Source: Moorena producens 3L
GTDB lineage: Bacteria > Cyanobacteriota > Cyanobacteriia > Cyanobacteriales > Coleofasciculaceae
Direction: 5' to 3'
NCBI RefSeq assembly: GCF_000211815.1
Contig: NZ_GL890956.1
Span: 1-64,000, forward strand
DNA: 64,000 bases
A model generated the notes under the pieces. That model was given only the letters and a program-made list of their open reading frames with translations, did not search any database and was not told where the DNA came from. Below are positions 17,901-25,618 of this stretch, one piece after another (the stretch's first letter is position 1; the number at the start of each line of letters is the position of its first letter). A program made the translations under genes and the position numbers.

Positions 17901-18298
17901 AACTTCAACAAAAACAGCGGGAACTTCAAGAAGCGGGGTCAACTCTAGCGGCAATGGAGTCCAGTAAATTCTGGAAACTGCGGGTAGGCTGGTTTCGACT
18001 AAAACCCCTATTAGTTCCACTAGTTAGTCTAATTTTAGGGATTAACTTACTACTGCTATCTACCGCCATCTATGCTGACAGGACTCTAGTACAACTAATC
18101 TCATTAGTTTCTCCTGTCCAAGGAAATCTATTCTTTGCTCTTGGCGGTAGTTTGTTGTCCATTGCACTAATGTTAGGGATGGTGGGCTATCTTGGCTATA
18201 TGAAGCCTCAGGTTCTCCGGCGGGTCAGAATTGTCATGGGTAGTGGGGGATTAGGGTTGATAGGTTTGACGGTACTACAGACCATTAACCTGTTGTAG
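14969..18298 (+). CDS. Methyltransferase-glycosyltransferase-glycosyltransferase fusion with SKFWKLR membrane tail
   Basis: A 1109-aa multidomain protein; the ATG at 14969 is preferred over the upstream GTG at 14948 because GAGGGG precedes it. Residues ~1-215 resemble a class I methyltransferase (TVLEIGSSSGAGS motif I; FDLVLIDGSEF). Residues ~240-540 contain a GT-A-like region (IHFFTIVLNGEPFIRYHIDV, WQVDVDELW). Residues ~560-930 are a GT4 (GT-B) domain with VANNGVKKVF, LVGERTGVNGYKN and EGFGLPVTEAMACGCPV. Then follow a glutamine-rich coiled coil, the motif AAMESSKFWKLR (~residue 1000) and two to three membrane helices. It probably builds and modifies a glycan at the membrane. Order and substrates are unknown. 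Confidence 0.82.
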   Translation: MPSNRSESELDYVIPPEIKDDDFYRAIQRIAREEDIKTVLEIGSSSGAGSTEAFVKGLRENHSNPVLFCMEVSKPRFTELRERYREDSFVKCYNISSISLEQFPREDEVREFYHAHRSPLNNYPVEQVLGWLRQDIDYVREMGTSGDGIETIKQENQIEDFDLVLIDGSEFTGEVELDQVYGAKYILLDDICTYKNYTNHHRLLRDKNYKLIEQNASVRNGYSIFAKAGSQHSVGKSGQVSTPLPIHFFTIVLNGEPFIRYHIDVFSKLPFPWHWHIIEGVAQLKHDTAWSLATGGHVSDEIHHNGRSIDGTTEYLDQLMERYPDQITVYRKPDGVFWEGKREMVNAPLENIQQECLLWQVDVDELWTTEQICKAQQMFIEQPDKTAAFFWCWCFVGENLIISSRNCYTQNPKQEWLRLWRFRPGAIWAAHEPPRLVQPSSTNQSTNHGQDVATINPFLHRETEAEGLVFQHFTYVTPKQLRFKESYYGYPNALAEWQVLQQQSEFPVFLRQFLSWVKDETLVEPADICGIVPIAQKDPDSEKWQFLQLEEFQQETMKIERPFPQIVVDGVFFQFFPNSGIAQVWKSLLEEWGTNGFADHVIVLDRAGTAPRIPGIRYRPIRAYDYNKTGADADLLQEICDEKGADLFISSYYTAPLSTPSVFMAHDMIPEVIGANLNEAGWKEKHYGILHASHYITVSDNTARDLIKFFPHISRSKVTVANNGVKKVFSPASDDDIDEFKTKFNLTKPYILLVGERTGVNGYKNAIFLFRALSKLVDKQEFGVVCVGGRPELEPELAALAEGITRMVLPLSDEELKVAYSGAIALIVPSLYEGFGLPVTEAMACGCPVITCRHSSLPEVAGEAALYVDQSNLYELIDALYKVQNPEVRNQLIADGFEQAKKFSWSKMADTVAEVLIETAKTIKNDGTGIGSPLWEEFRKLQAQIQQQLPPSPSPIQVQSTQVQSGALEQQLRYAEAQLQQKQRELQEAGSTLAAMESSKFWKLRVGWFRLKPLLVPLVSLILGINLLLLSTAIYADRTLVQLISLVSPVQGNLFFALGGSLLSIALMLGMVGYLGYMKPQVLRRVRIVMGSGGLGLIGLTVLQTINLL

Positions 18299-18326
18299 GT
18301 AACTGCCCAGTTTTCCAATTATGCTT

Positions 18327-18391
18327 AGTCCCTTTAGCCCAGAGGAGGCTGAGGTGGCGGTTAGACAAACTTTCGTCCACCTCCAGGGACT
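18327..18391 (+). other. Nested hairpin between two same-strand genes
   Basis: AGTCCCT (18327-18333) pairs with AGGGACT (18385-18391), and inside it GAGGTGG (18351-18357) pairs with CCACCTC (18377-18383). The transcript could fold into a two-stem structure 85 nt before the next start. No T tract follows, so readthrough is possible. It may be an RNA processing or regulatory hairpin. Confidence 0.4.
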
Positions 18392-18475
18392 GAATTAAAA
18401 CAAGGGTTTTCAACCTGGACTGGTGACCAGACTTAAGTTCGAGCTAATTTATCAACACCTGGGTGTAACAACAAC

Positions 18476-19720
18476 ATGACACAAACCTTAAGAGATATCT
18501 GTTGGTGTGGAAATACTGAGCTAACTGAATTTTCCCCTGATTACTTGGCGTGCTCTGAATGTGGCACTCTAGTGTCAAAAACTGGTTTGATGACTGAGCA
18601 GCTCCGTATAAAGGATGATAACCATGACTTCTACGGTAAAGAGTACTGGTTGTCTTATCAGACCGAGCATTATGGTTTTCCTGATATTCGTCAACGAGCC
18701 CGTCAAGACTTACCAGAGCGATGCCTCTACTGGCTGCGGACACTGATGACTTATAAACTACCGCCAGGCAAAGTGCTTGAGTTAGGTTGTGCTCATGGTG
18801 GTTTTGTGGCCATGATGGGCTGGGCAGGTTTTGAGGCTATGGGTCTGGAGCTTAGCCCTTGGGTGGTGGAATTTGCCCAACAGACATTCAATATGCCCAT
18901 TTTCTTAGGACCTATTGAGGATCAGCAGCTAGAACCTGAATCTTTTGATGCCATCGTACTCTACGATGTCATGGAGCATCTACCTGATCCAGTGGCTACC
19001 ATGAGCTATGGGGCATCTCTTCTCAAGGAAGATGGTATTTTCATTGTCCAGATGCCAAATTATGAAGAGGGTAAAACCTATTCAGAGATGGTTGCTCAAA
19101 AGGATCATTTTTTAGATCAAATGAAATCTATTGAGCATATCCATCTTTTGAGTCGGCGAGGGGCTTCGAAATTCTTTAAGAACCTTGGTTTTGAGTTTAT
19201 GCAATTTGAACAACAGTTGTTCAAATATGACATGTTTTTCGTAGCTAGTCGGCAGCCTTTGGTTCCCTATACTGATGAGCAAATTAGTGACTCTCTTCTC
19301 AAGAGTCCATCTGGGCGAATGGTTCAGGCATTACTGGACAAATCATCTGACTTTAATCAACTCCAAGTTCAGCATCAAAATATCCAAGTTCAGTATCAAA
19401 AGAGCGAGAATAGTCGTGCTGAACTTATGAATATTATTGAGCAAAAGGCTCAAGAGATAACTTCTTTGTCCCCGGTGAGTGCAACTGTCACAAACGACCT
19501 TCAACATCCTCAGTCACAATTGGCAAAGTCACAGGAAAAAATTCAGCATTTTCAGAAAAATCAATTACAGCAGATTCAGAACCAACTGAACGAAACTGAG
19601 GCTAATTTGAAGGTAATTAATGTAGAAATTGCAGCTATGAAGACGAGTAAGTTTTGGAAATTGCGAACGCTGTGGTTCAAATTCAAAAGGTTTGTTGGTA
19701 TCCCAACAGATAATGAATAA
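18476..19720 (+). CDS. SAM-dependent methyltransferase with coiled coil and SKFWKLR tail
   Basis: A 414-aa protein. The start has a possible zinc-ribbon (CWCGNTELTEF then ACSECG). A class I methyltransferase domain follows: VLELGCAHGGFVAMM as motif I and FDAIVLYDVMEHLPDP as motif II/post. Residues ~290-380 are a glutamine-rich coiled coil, and the protein ends with AAMKTSKFWKLRTLWFKFKR. The ATG at 18476 lies after GGTGTAACAACAAC without a strong ribosome-binding site. The architecture resembles methyltransferases that act on sugars in O-antigen or capsule loci. It shares its last ~30 codons almost base for base with the next gene. Confidence 0.85.
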   Translation: MTQTLRDICWCGNTELTEFSPDYLACSECGTLVSKTGLMTEQLRIKDDNHDFYGKEYWLSYQTEHYGFPDIRQRARQDLPERCLYWLRTLMTYKLPPGKVLELGCAHGGFVAMMGWAGFEAMGLELSPWVVEFAQQTFNMPIFLGPIEDQQLEPESFDAIVLYDVMEHLPDPVATMSYGASLLKEDGIFIVQMPNYEEGKTYSEMVAQKDHFLDQMKSIEHIHLLSRRGASKFFKNLGFEFMQFEQQLFKYDMFFVASRQPLVPYTDEQISDSLLKSPSGRMVQALLDKSSDFNQLQVQHQNIQVQYQKSENSRAELMNIIEQKAQEITSLSPVSATVTNDLQHPQSQLAKSQEKIQHFQKNQLQQIQNQLNETEANLKVINVEIAAMKTSKFWKLRTLWFKFKRFVGIPTDNE

Positions 19721-19761
19721 ACTTTTCAATAATTAACGTCAGCTAAAACAGGAGTTTAATC

Positions 19762-20838
19762 ATGGTTGATAGGGTGCTCGAGCAAGTTATCAGTGCTAAG
19801 GAACCATTTAACAGTTATGAGACGGTGAAAGAAGCTGTTGAAACCATTGATGGTTTCTTAGTTCCTGGTCAAGAAGAGTTCTTATTCAATAAAGTTAAGT
19901 CTCTTCCTGAGGATGCTCTTATTGTTGAAGTTGGGTCTTATAAAGGAAGGTCTACGGCAGCTATGGCTTTTGCCTGTGTGGGGACTAATCGAAAGATCTA
20001 CTGTATTGATCCATGGATAGGGCAATGTCACGACCTACCTGAAAAGAGTGTCTTTGAGGTCTGGAAAGAAAACCTTGACAATTACCAACTGACTCCCTAT
20101 ATCAGATATTTTCAGGGATATTCTTCAGAAATTCTGAAGCGTTGGGGTGAACTAACTGGAGAAAAGACGATTGACTTTGTGTTTATCGATGGTTCTCATG
20201 AATACTTAGATGTGCTGACGGATTTTGGATTATTATTACCCCTGATGAAAGTTGGGGGATGGATGGCTTTTCATGATATTATTGAAACTTGGCCTGGATG
20301 CGACTATCTATGGCATGATATTGTAAAATTTCGTCTTACAGACCACGAGTACTCAACGACCCTTGCCTGTGGTCGAGTGAAAACTACTCAACAACTCTCG
20401 GAGGAGTTACAAGAACTAAATGAATTGCGGACATTGCTAGTTCAATCACAACAGCTTCAAGAGAGCGGAAGCATAGAATTAGAACAATCTCAAACTAAGC
20501 TAAAACAAACTCAAGAGCAATTACAAGACACTCAAGAGCAATTACAACAAACTCAAGGGCAATTACAAAACGCCCAAGTAGAGCTAGTTCAAACTAAACT
20601 CCAACAAACTCAAGAGCAATTACAAGAAATTCAAGAGCAATTACAAAACACCCAAGTAGAACTAATTCAATCCCAACAACTTCAAGAGAGTAAAAGTACA
20701 GAACTGCAACAAACTCAATACGAATTACACCACACCAAACTAGAAGTTGCGGCCATGAAGACAAGTAAATTTTGGAAATTGCGAACGCTCTGGTTTAAAT
20801 TTAAAGGGTTTGTTGGCCTCCCAACAGATAATCAATAA
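19762..20838 (+). CDS. Class I methyltransferase with long Gln-rich coiled coil and SKFWKLR tail
   Basis: A 358-aa protein with CAGGAG ribosome-binding site before the ATG. Residues ~30-210 form a Methyltransf_24-like domain: IVEVGSYKGRSTAAMAF, YCIDPW and VFIDGSHEYLDVLTD. Residues ~215-325 are a regular glutamine-rich coiled coil built on QTQEQLQ-type heptads, and the C-terminus AAMKTSKFWKLRTLWFKFKG is the shared tail. It is 41 nt from the preceding gene and likely co-transcribed. It should transfer methyl groups to a small molecule or sugar; the acceptor is unknown. Confidence 0.85.
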   Translation: MVDRVLEQVISAKEPFNSYETVKEAVETIDGFLVPGQEEFLFNKVKSLPEDALIVEVGSYKGRSTAAMAFACVGTNRKIYCIDPWIGQCHDLPEKSVFEVWKENLDNYQLTPYIRYFQGYSSEILKRWGELTGEKTIDFVFIDGSHEYLDVLTDFGLLLPLMKVGGWMAFHDIIETWPGCDYLWHDIVKFRLTDHEYSTTLACGRVKTTQQLSEELQELNELRTLLVQSQQLQESGSIELEQSQTKLKQTQEQLQDTQEQLQQTQGQLQNAQVELVQTKLQQTQEQLQEIQEQLQNTQVELIQSQQLQESKSTELQQTQYELHHTKLEVAAMKTSKFWKLRTLWFKFKGFVGLPTDNQ

Positions 20839-20842
20839 AATT

Positions 20843-20953
20843 TTCGGCGTTGCTTAATGATGGTATAACTTTCACCCCCGTCGGGGGCAGGGGATTTAAG
20901 AGGCAACAGGCTAATGCTTTCAATAACTCATCCTTGAGTTCAGCAACGCCAAA
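20843..20953. repeat. GGCGTTGC/GCAACGCC-bounded element, degenerate copy
   Basis: TCGGCGTTGCTTAATGATGG at the left and CAGCAACGCC at the right form inverted ends. The same ends bound elements at about 52226-52408 and 58384-58573. Inside is a palindrome CCCCCGTCGGGGG. It starts five bases after the stop codon at 20838. Confidence 0.6.
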
Positions 20954-21027
20954 TAAATTTTCAAGGATCAACCTTAGGAAAAAACCGAACCTGGTGAAAC
21001 TATTGACAGTGCAAAGGTTATAAGCCA

Positions 21028-21075
21028 ATGAACTGTCAAAACTGCCAAAGTAAGAAGGTTCTCAAATCCTGCTAA
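21028..21075 (+). pseudogene. Possible IS1-type transposase N-terminal remnant
   Basis: A 15-codon frame MNCQNCQSKKVLKSC followed by stop resembles the zinc-ribbon start of IS1-family InsA-like proteins (MNCPxCxSxxVxKxG). Nothing else of the element is recognisable, so this is a weak call. Confidence 0.25.
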
Positions 21076-21098
21076 CAGACCAGGGTCAAGTTTTCGGT

Positions 21099-21866
21099 CT
21101 ACTGAATCTGTTGACGAGGAAAACTAACAATTTTTTGATAGTCTAAAGGGTTAAAAAAACGCTCAGGACTAAAGGGAGGAGAAAAGGCATCATTGACTAA
21201 ATCTTCACGCACATAAAATCCATTGGCAGAATATAATCCGCAACCTACTAACACCATCCCCTTACTGCGAGCTAGCTTCTCTAAAGCTACAAGAGAAGCT
21301 CCATAAGCCGTAGAATTACCATCCCAGCGATAATTAGGGTCATAGGGCATGATCCATTCTTGAGGTGGTGGATAGGCAGGATTATGCTCTAAACAAACAA
21401 CTCTAGGTTGTATAACCGAAATAGCCTCATAAACGTAATAGTCATTACTATCAATATCCACTGAAAGAAAATCAATTTCTCCAGTAATACCACCCCTTTC
21501 AATTAAATCATTAATATTTTCGGCGTTAACTACCGCTTCGATAAATTTTAAGCGACCTTCAGCGATGGCATCTTGATGATTGGCTGGAATAGCTTGTGCA
21601 TAGTCTGGATAGGATTCTAGCCACAATCCTGTCCATCCCTTTTCTAAAAGATAACGACTATTGTTTTCTTCTCCTGTTTCTGCTCCAAACTCCACAAAAA
21701 TCCAGGATTTTATCCCAATTCTATTAAAGATTTCTTCTATAATGCCGTCTTCATCCGATTGAGAATATATCTTAAATCCAAAATGCTCTAACCTTCGTGG
21801 ATCATCCCCTGCTAGAATCTTGCGGTCTTGTTTAATTTGTTCTATAACTGAATCGTGTTTACTCAT
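21099..21866 (-). CDS. FkbM-like methyltransferase, duplicated copy A
   Basis: A 255-aa protein of a group annotated as FkbM-like/Methyltransf_21 proteins: SQSDEDGIIEEIFNRIG, FVEFGAETGEENNSRYLL (motif I) and FLSVDIDSNDYYVYEAI. It is about 88% identical by eye to copy B at 22412-23311 and arose by tandem duplication. Its C-terminus (SFPRQQIQ) is cut short at the duplication boundary near 21116, losing about 45 residues of copy B. The catalytic core is complete, so it may be active. Substrate unknown. Confidence 0.72.
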   Translation of the reverse strand: MSKHDSVIEQIKQDRKILAGDDPRRLEHFGFKIYSQSDEDGIIEEIFNRIGIKSWIFVEFGAETGEENNSRYLLEKGWTGLWLESYPDYAQAIPANHQDAIAEGRLKFIEAVVNAENINDLIERGGITGEIDFLSVDIDSNDYYVYEAISVIQPRVVCLEHNPAYPPPQEWIMPYDPNYRWDGNSTAYGASLVALEKLARSKGMVLVGCGLYSANGFYVREDLVNDAFSPPFSPERFFNPLDYQKIVSFPRQQIQ

Positions 21867-22025
21867 GACTGTATTACCTTAAAACCCAACCAAATGTTTG
21901 GTCACTAGTTATCAGTGGGTGTATTATAGATTAAATCTACCTAACATCAATCTAAATACTACCGTCTTCGGGGTTTGAGTAGCAACTGATACTGCTGACA
22001 AACTTATAGCGGTGTCCAGGATTCA

Positions 22026-22371
22026 TCACCTAATTGAACGATAACCATCCAAAGTCAGTTGAGCGGTCTTTTGCCATGTGAAAAGCTTAGCACGTTGCCG
22101 TCCTTTCTCAATCTATAGATGCCCGGTGTTCTGAGTCTTCTACAACTATTTCCATAGTGTTAACTAGTCCATCCACAGAATCTGGCTCAAATAAACTCGC
22201 TGCATCTCCTACCACTTCAGGCAAGGAAGAGGTTAAGCGGCAGATAACTGGACATTGGCATTCCATTGGCTCTACGGTGGGCAAACCAAATCCCTCATAG
22301 CGGCTGGTATAAATTAGGGCTTGGGCGTTACGATATAGGGTTTTGAGTAATAAATTGAGCAGTCAGAGTTT
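22026..22371 (-). pseudogene. Glycosyltransferase pseudogene (duplicate of the gene at 23474-24592)
   Basis: The sequence matches the 3' third of the downstream GT4 gene almost exactly (SLPEVVGDAASLFEPDSVDG region) but has an extra T in CTTTCTCAATCTATAGATG, which shifts the frame. At about 22352 it jumps from the equivalent of 23794 to a stretch matching 24482-24500 (AATTGAGCAGTCAGAGTTT), so some 690 bp are deleted inside. It is clearly non-functional. Confidence 0.88.
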
Positions 22372-22411
22372 TAGTTTTTCTATGGGATTACATGCTCAAA
22401 AGTTCTTGGAT

Positions 22412-23311
22412 TCAATTATCTTTTTCCAGTATTTGCTTTAATAATTGCTTTATTTTTATCCTTACACCCCCCCCGAGTCTCCGGATTATCTTAAAGGGAT
22501 GAGAGTTGCTTACCTTATCCAGTAGACTTTCTAGGAAACTTGTCGCCCCTGCATATCTAGGAGGAAAACTAACTATTTTTTGATAGTCTAAAGGGTTAAA
22601 AAAACGCTCAGGAGTAAAGGGAGGATAAAAGGCATCATTGACTAAATCTTCACGCACATAAAATCCATTGGCAGAATATAATCCACAACCTACTAACACC
22701 ATCCCCTTACGGCGAGCTAACTTCTCTAAAGCTACAAGAGAAGCTCCATAAGCAGTAGAATTATAATCCCAGCGATAATTAGGATCATAGGGCATGATCC
22801 ATTCTTGAGGTGGTGGATAGGAATGATTATGCTCTAAACAAACAACTCTAGGTTGTATAACCGAAATAGCCTCATAAACGTAATAGTCATTACTATCAAT
22901 ATCCACTGAAAGAAAATCAATCTCTCCAGTAAGACCAGCACTTTCAATTAAATCATTAATATTTTCGGCGTTAACTGCCGCTTCGATAAATTTTAAGCGA
23001 CCTTCACCGATGGCATCTTGATAATTGGCTCGAATAGTTTTTGCATAGTCTGGCAAGGATTCTATCCACAATCCTGTCCATCCCTTTTCTAAAAGATAAT
23101 GACTATTGTTTTCTCGTCCTGTTTCGGCTCCAAACTCCACAAAAACCCTGGATTTTATCCCAATTCTATGAAAGATTTCTTCTATAATGCCGTCTTCATC
23201 CGATTGAGAGTGTACCTTAAACCCAAAATGCTCTAACCTTCGTGGATCATCCCCTGCTCGAATCTTTCGGTCTTGTTCAATTTGTTCGATAACTGAATCC
23301 TGTTTATTCAT
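22412..23311 (-). CDS. FkbM-like methyltransferase, duplicated copy B (full length)
   Basis: A 299-aa paralogue of copy A with all the same motifs: SQSDEDGIIEEIFHRIG, FVEFGAETGRENNSHYLL and FLSVDIDSNDYYVYEAI. It keeps a basic C-terminal tail (IRRLGGGVRIKIKQLLKQIL) absent from copy A, so it is likely the ancestral form. It is immediately downstream of the intact GT4 gene on the same strand with 162 nt between. It may modify the glycan made by that enzyme; this is inference. Confidence 0.75.
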   Translation of the reverse strand: MNKQDSVIEQIEQDRKIRAGDDPRRLEHFGFKVHSQSDEDGIIEEIFHRIGIKSRVFVEFGAETGRENNSHYLLEKGWTGLWIESLPDYAKTIRANYQDAIGEGRLKFIEAAVNAENINDLIESAGLTGEIDFLSVDIDSNDYYVYEAISVIQPRVVCLEHNHSYPPPQEWIMPYDPNYRWDYNSTAYGASLVALEKLARRKGMVLVGCGLYSANGFYVREDLVNDAFYPPFTPERFFNPLDYQKIVSFPPRYAGATSFLESLLDKVSNSHPFKIIRRLGGGVRIKIKQLLKQILEKDN

Positions 23312-23473
23312 GACTGTATTACCTTAAAACCCAACAAAATTTTTGGTCACTACTTATCAGTGATAACGGGTATATATATTAAATCTACCTCACACCAATC
23401 CAAATACTACCGTCTTCGGGGTTTGATTAGCAACTGATACTGCTGACAAACTTATAGCTGTGTCCAGGATTCA

Positions 23474-24592
23474 TCACCTAATTGAACGATAACCATCCAA
23501 AGTCCGTTGAGCGGTCTTTTGCCACGTGAAAAGCTTAGCACGTTGCCGTCCTTTCTCAATCATAGATGCTCGGTGTTCTGAGTCTTCTACAACTATTTCC
23601 ATAGCGTTAACTAGTCCATCCACAGAATCTGGCTCAAATAAACTAGCTGCATCTCCTACTACCTCAGGTAAGGAAGAGGTTAAGCAGCAGATAACTGGAC
23701 ATTGGCATTCCATTGCCTCTAGGGGCGGTAAACCAAATCCCTCATAGCGGCTGGTGTAAATTAGGGCTTGGGCATTACGATATAGGGTTTTAAGTAGGGC
23801 ATCATCACCCCTAAGATAGATGAAATTTTGCCGCATATTATGGTCTTCCATAACCCTTAATTCGGATTCCAAAAAATCACAGGAACCCCCAAAACAGACT
23901 AATTTGAAATTATCCCGTAATTTAGGACTAGCAGCAAACGCTTTGAGGACTATTTCAAAATTTTTATATTTTGAACGAGTTCCCACATACAGGAAGTAAG
24001 GCTGACTACGGAAATCCTTTGGTAATTCACATTCGTTAGCGTCTTGAATTCGACTTGCCCAATAGGTTACTTGAGTTTTTTTCGGATTAACTCCCAATAA
24101 TTCTACTAAATCATTTTGGGTATTTTCGGAAGCTACAAAAATTAAATCGGCTTGTTCAACTAGCTGTTGCTTATTTTTAATTAATGGCTGAAACTTAGCT
24201 TGTCCTGATAAAAATTTCTCTGGAATCATATCATGGATCGTGATCACAAGTTTCTTAGGTTTAACAATCTCCACTAAGTCAGCATCATAGTAGGTAGGAT
24301 GATAGATATCATATTGTCTACCAAATCTATGGACAAACCATTGAAAGGATAGTTTATTAATAGTGTCATTAATGGAATTAATCCTCGTAAAGGGCAATTT
24401 TGGTATCACCCCATATCCCGTGAGTTGATCGCGATACTCTGAAATATCATATCCATCGCTCTTGATGCCACGATGCCAATGAATTGAGCAGTCAGAGTTT
24501 GGCGATAACTCTCGCATTAACTCAATAAAAATTCGGGATATACCACCAAATTTCTGGATGGCAAACATTTGATGGTCGTAGAGAATATCCAT
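23474..24592 (-). CDS. Glycosyltransferase family 4
   Basis: A 372-aa GT-B enzyme of the GT4 type. The N-terminal domain has IQKFGGISRIF and HDMIPEKF, and the C-terminal domain FLYVGTRSKYKNFEIVLKAF and YEGFGLPPLEAMECQCPVIC, the E-x7-E nucleotide-sugar binding motif. Full length for the family. A fragment of this gene was copied into the pseudogene at 22026-22371. It likely uses a nucleotide-activated hexose in surface glycan assembly; donor unknown. Confidence 0.88.
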   Translation of the reverse strand: MDILYDHQMFAIQKFGGISRIFIELMRELSPNSDCSIHWHRGIKSDGYDISEYRDQLTGYGVIPKLPFTRINSINDTINKLSFQWFVHRFGRQYDIYHPTYYDADLVEIVKPKKLVITIHDMIPEKFLSGQAKFQPLIKNKQQLVEQADLIFVASENTQNDLVELLGVNPKKTQVTYWASRIQDANECELPKDFRSQPYFLYVGTRSKYKNFEIVLKAFAASPKLRDNFKLVCFGGSCDFLESELRVMEDHNMRQNFIYLRGDDALLKTLYRNAQALIYTSRYEGFGLPPLEAMECQCPVICCLTSSLPEVVGDAASLFEPDSVDGLVNAMEIVVEDSEHRASMIEKGRQRAKLFTWQKTAQRTLDGYRSIR

Positions 24593-24634
24593 GGTGACTT
24601 TTAACTTCTTAACAGACTACCTTAGGGGAAGGCA

Positions 24635-24690
24635 AGAGGCAATAGGCATGCTAGCAATAGGCATGCTAGCAATAGGCATGCTAGCAATAG
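24635..24690. repeat. 15-bp tandem repeat GCATGCTAGCAATAG
   Basis: Three copies of GCATGCTAGCAATAG lie just upstream (5' side) of the GT4 gene start, flanked by the heptamer GGCAAGA. Confidence 0.85.
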
Positions 24691-24707
24691 GGAAAGGCAA
24701 GAGTTGC

Positions 24708-24789
24708 GTAGGGTGTGTTAGGGACGGGCTCGCCTTTATTTTCAGCTCTAACGCCAGGGTTGGCACAGCCCGTCCCGTAACGCACCACC
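24708..24789. repeat. TGCGTTA palindromic element
   Basis: Arms GTAGGGTGTGTTAGGGACGGGCT and AGCCCGTCCCGTAACGCACCACC (partly matched) bound an 82-bp hairpin-capable element. Same family as 9690, 25542, 39458, 43384, 45888 and 53990. Confidence 0.82.
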
Positions 24790-24858
24790 GGGTATATATA
24801 CTAATCCTTCTGTTGATGCACCCGTAAATCAAGGACAGGTTTTATAATTTCCAAAGTT

Positions 24859-25407
24859 TTATTGTTGAATAGGTTCAAAAATTATATTGTAAGTATGATG
24901 CCCGTCGGGGTATCTCAGCCTTCCTGTTGCTATTTTAGCATTTTGACATTGCCCCTTACCCACTAATTTTGTGCCTGAAACATCATACCAATCTAAATCC
25001 CATGTATCGTTTTTATTATAGTTGATTTGAAATCTTACAGGGTTGGGAAACTTATGAGTATATTTACCACTTGTTACTGATATTTGTTCTAGGTTCTTGT
25101 TTCCAGGATATGGATGGTCAAGAAGATACACTATACCTGTTACCAATGTATCGTTATCTCTTTCTATTATCTCTAGATTTTCGACTTCTCCAAACTCTAG
25201 ATGTTTAAGGTCTGTCCGATTATATTTTGCTTCAATTCTTTGATTATTCTTGAATAACGATTTGCAATGCCCTTTTGGACAATTTTGGTTGATGATTGGA
25301 ATCAAGCATCTAATTTCTGGTGTAACAATAGCGACGACAATACCAACAGCGGAAATAATCAACCCTATTGCAGTAGTTGTTTTTTCCCAATTCCATTGAT
25401 TTAGCAT
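24859..25407 (-). CDS. Hypothetical membrane-anchored protein
   Basis: A 182-aa protein not recognised. The N-terminus has one strong membrane helix (residues ~11-30, TAIGLIISAVGIVVAIVTPE), followed by a cysteine-containing stretch (CLIPIINQNCPKGHC) and a beta-rich soluble domain of ~130 residues ending RYPDGHHTYNIIFEPIQQ. It is probably anchored in the inner membrane with the domain outside. It stands alone between a glycosyltransferase and an IS element. No function can be assigned. Confidence 0.6.
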   Translation of the reverse strand: MLNQWNWEKTTTAIGLIISAVGIVVAIVTPEIRCLIPIINQNCPKGHCKSLFKNNQRIEAKYNRTDLKHLEFGEVENLEIIERDNDTLVTGIVYLLDHPYPGNKNLEQISVTSGKYTHKFPNPVRFQINYNKNDTWDLDWYDVSGTKLVGKGQCQNAKIATGRLRYPDGHHTYNIIFEPIQQ

Positions 25408-25541
25408 AATTTTATTGAATGTACCTCATAATTATGGTATATAATATATTTCCAGTTTACTAATGATCATCTCCGAAATCAAATAAAAAAGATAGAGCAC
25501 AGTAACCTTTTGGGGTGCATCTCCTAAAAGCTGTTTGACCC

Positions 25542-25618
25542 GGTGGTGCGTTACGGGGCGGGCTGTGCCAACCCTGGCGTTAGAGGCTGAAAATGAGAAC
25601 CCCCCCTAACGCACCCTA
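25542..25618. repeat. TGCGTTA palindromic element interrupted at its right end by the IS630-type element
   Basis: GGTGGTGCGTTACGGGGCGGGCT to TAACGCACCCTA; a wider end GGTGCATCTCCTAAAAGCTG lies at 25514-25533. The matching outer end GAGATGCACC appears at 26912-26921 beyond the IS, so the IS sits within a larger palindromic element. Confidence 0.75.

Noticed and set aside
21867..22025. A separate gene between the FkbM-like copy A and the pseudogene
   Set aside because: The sequence is the duplicated spacer found again at 23312-23473; no frame is conserved.
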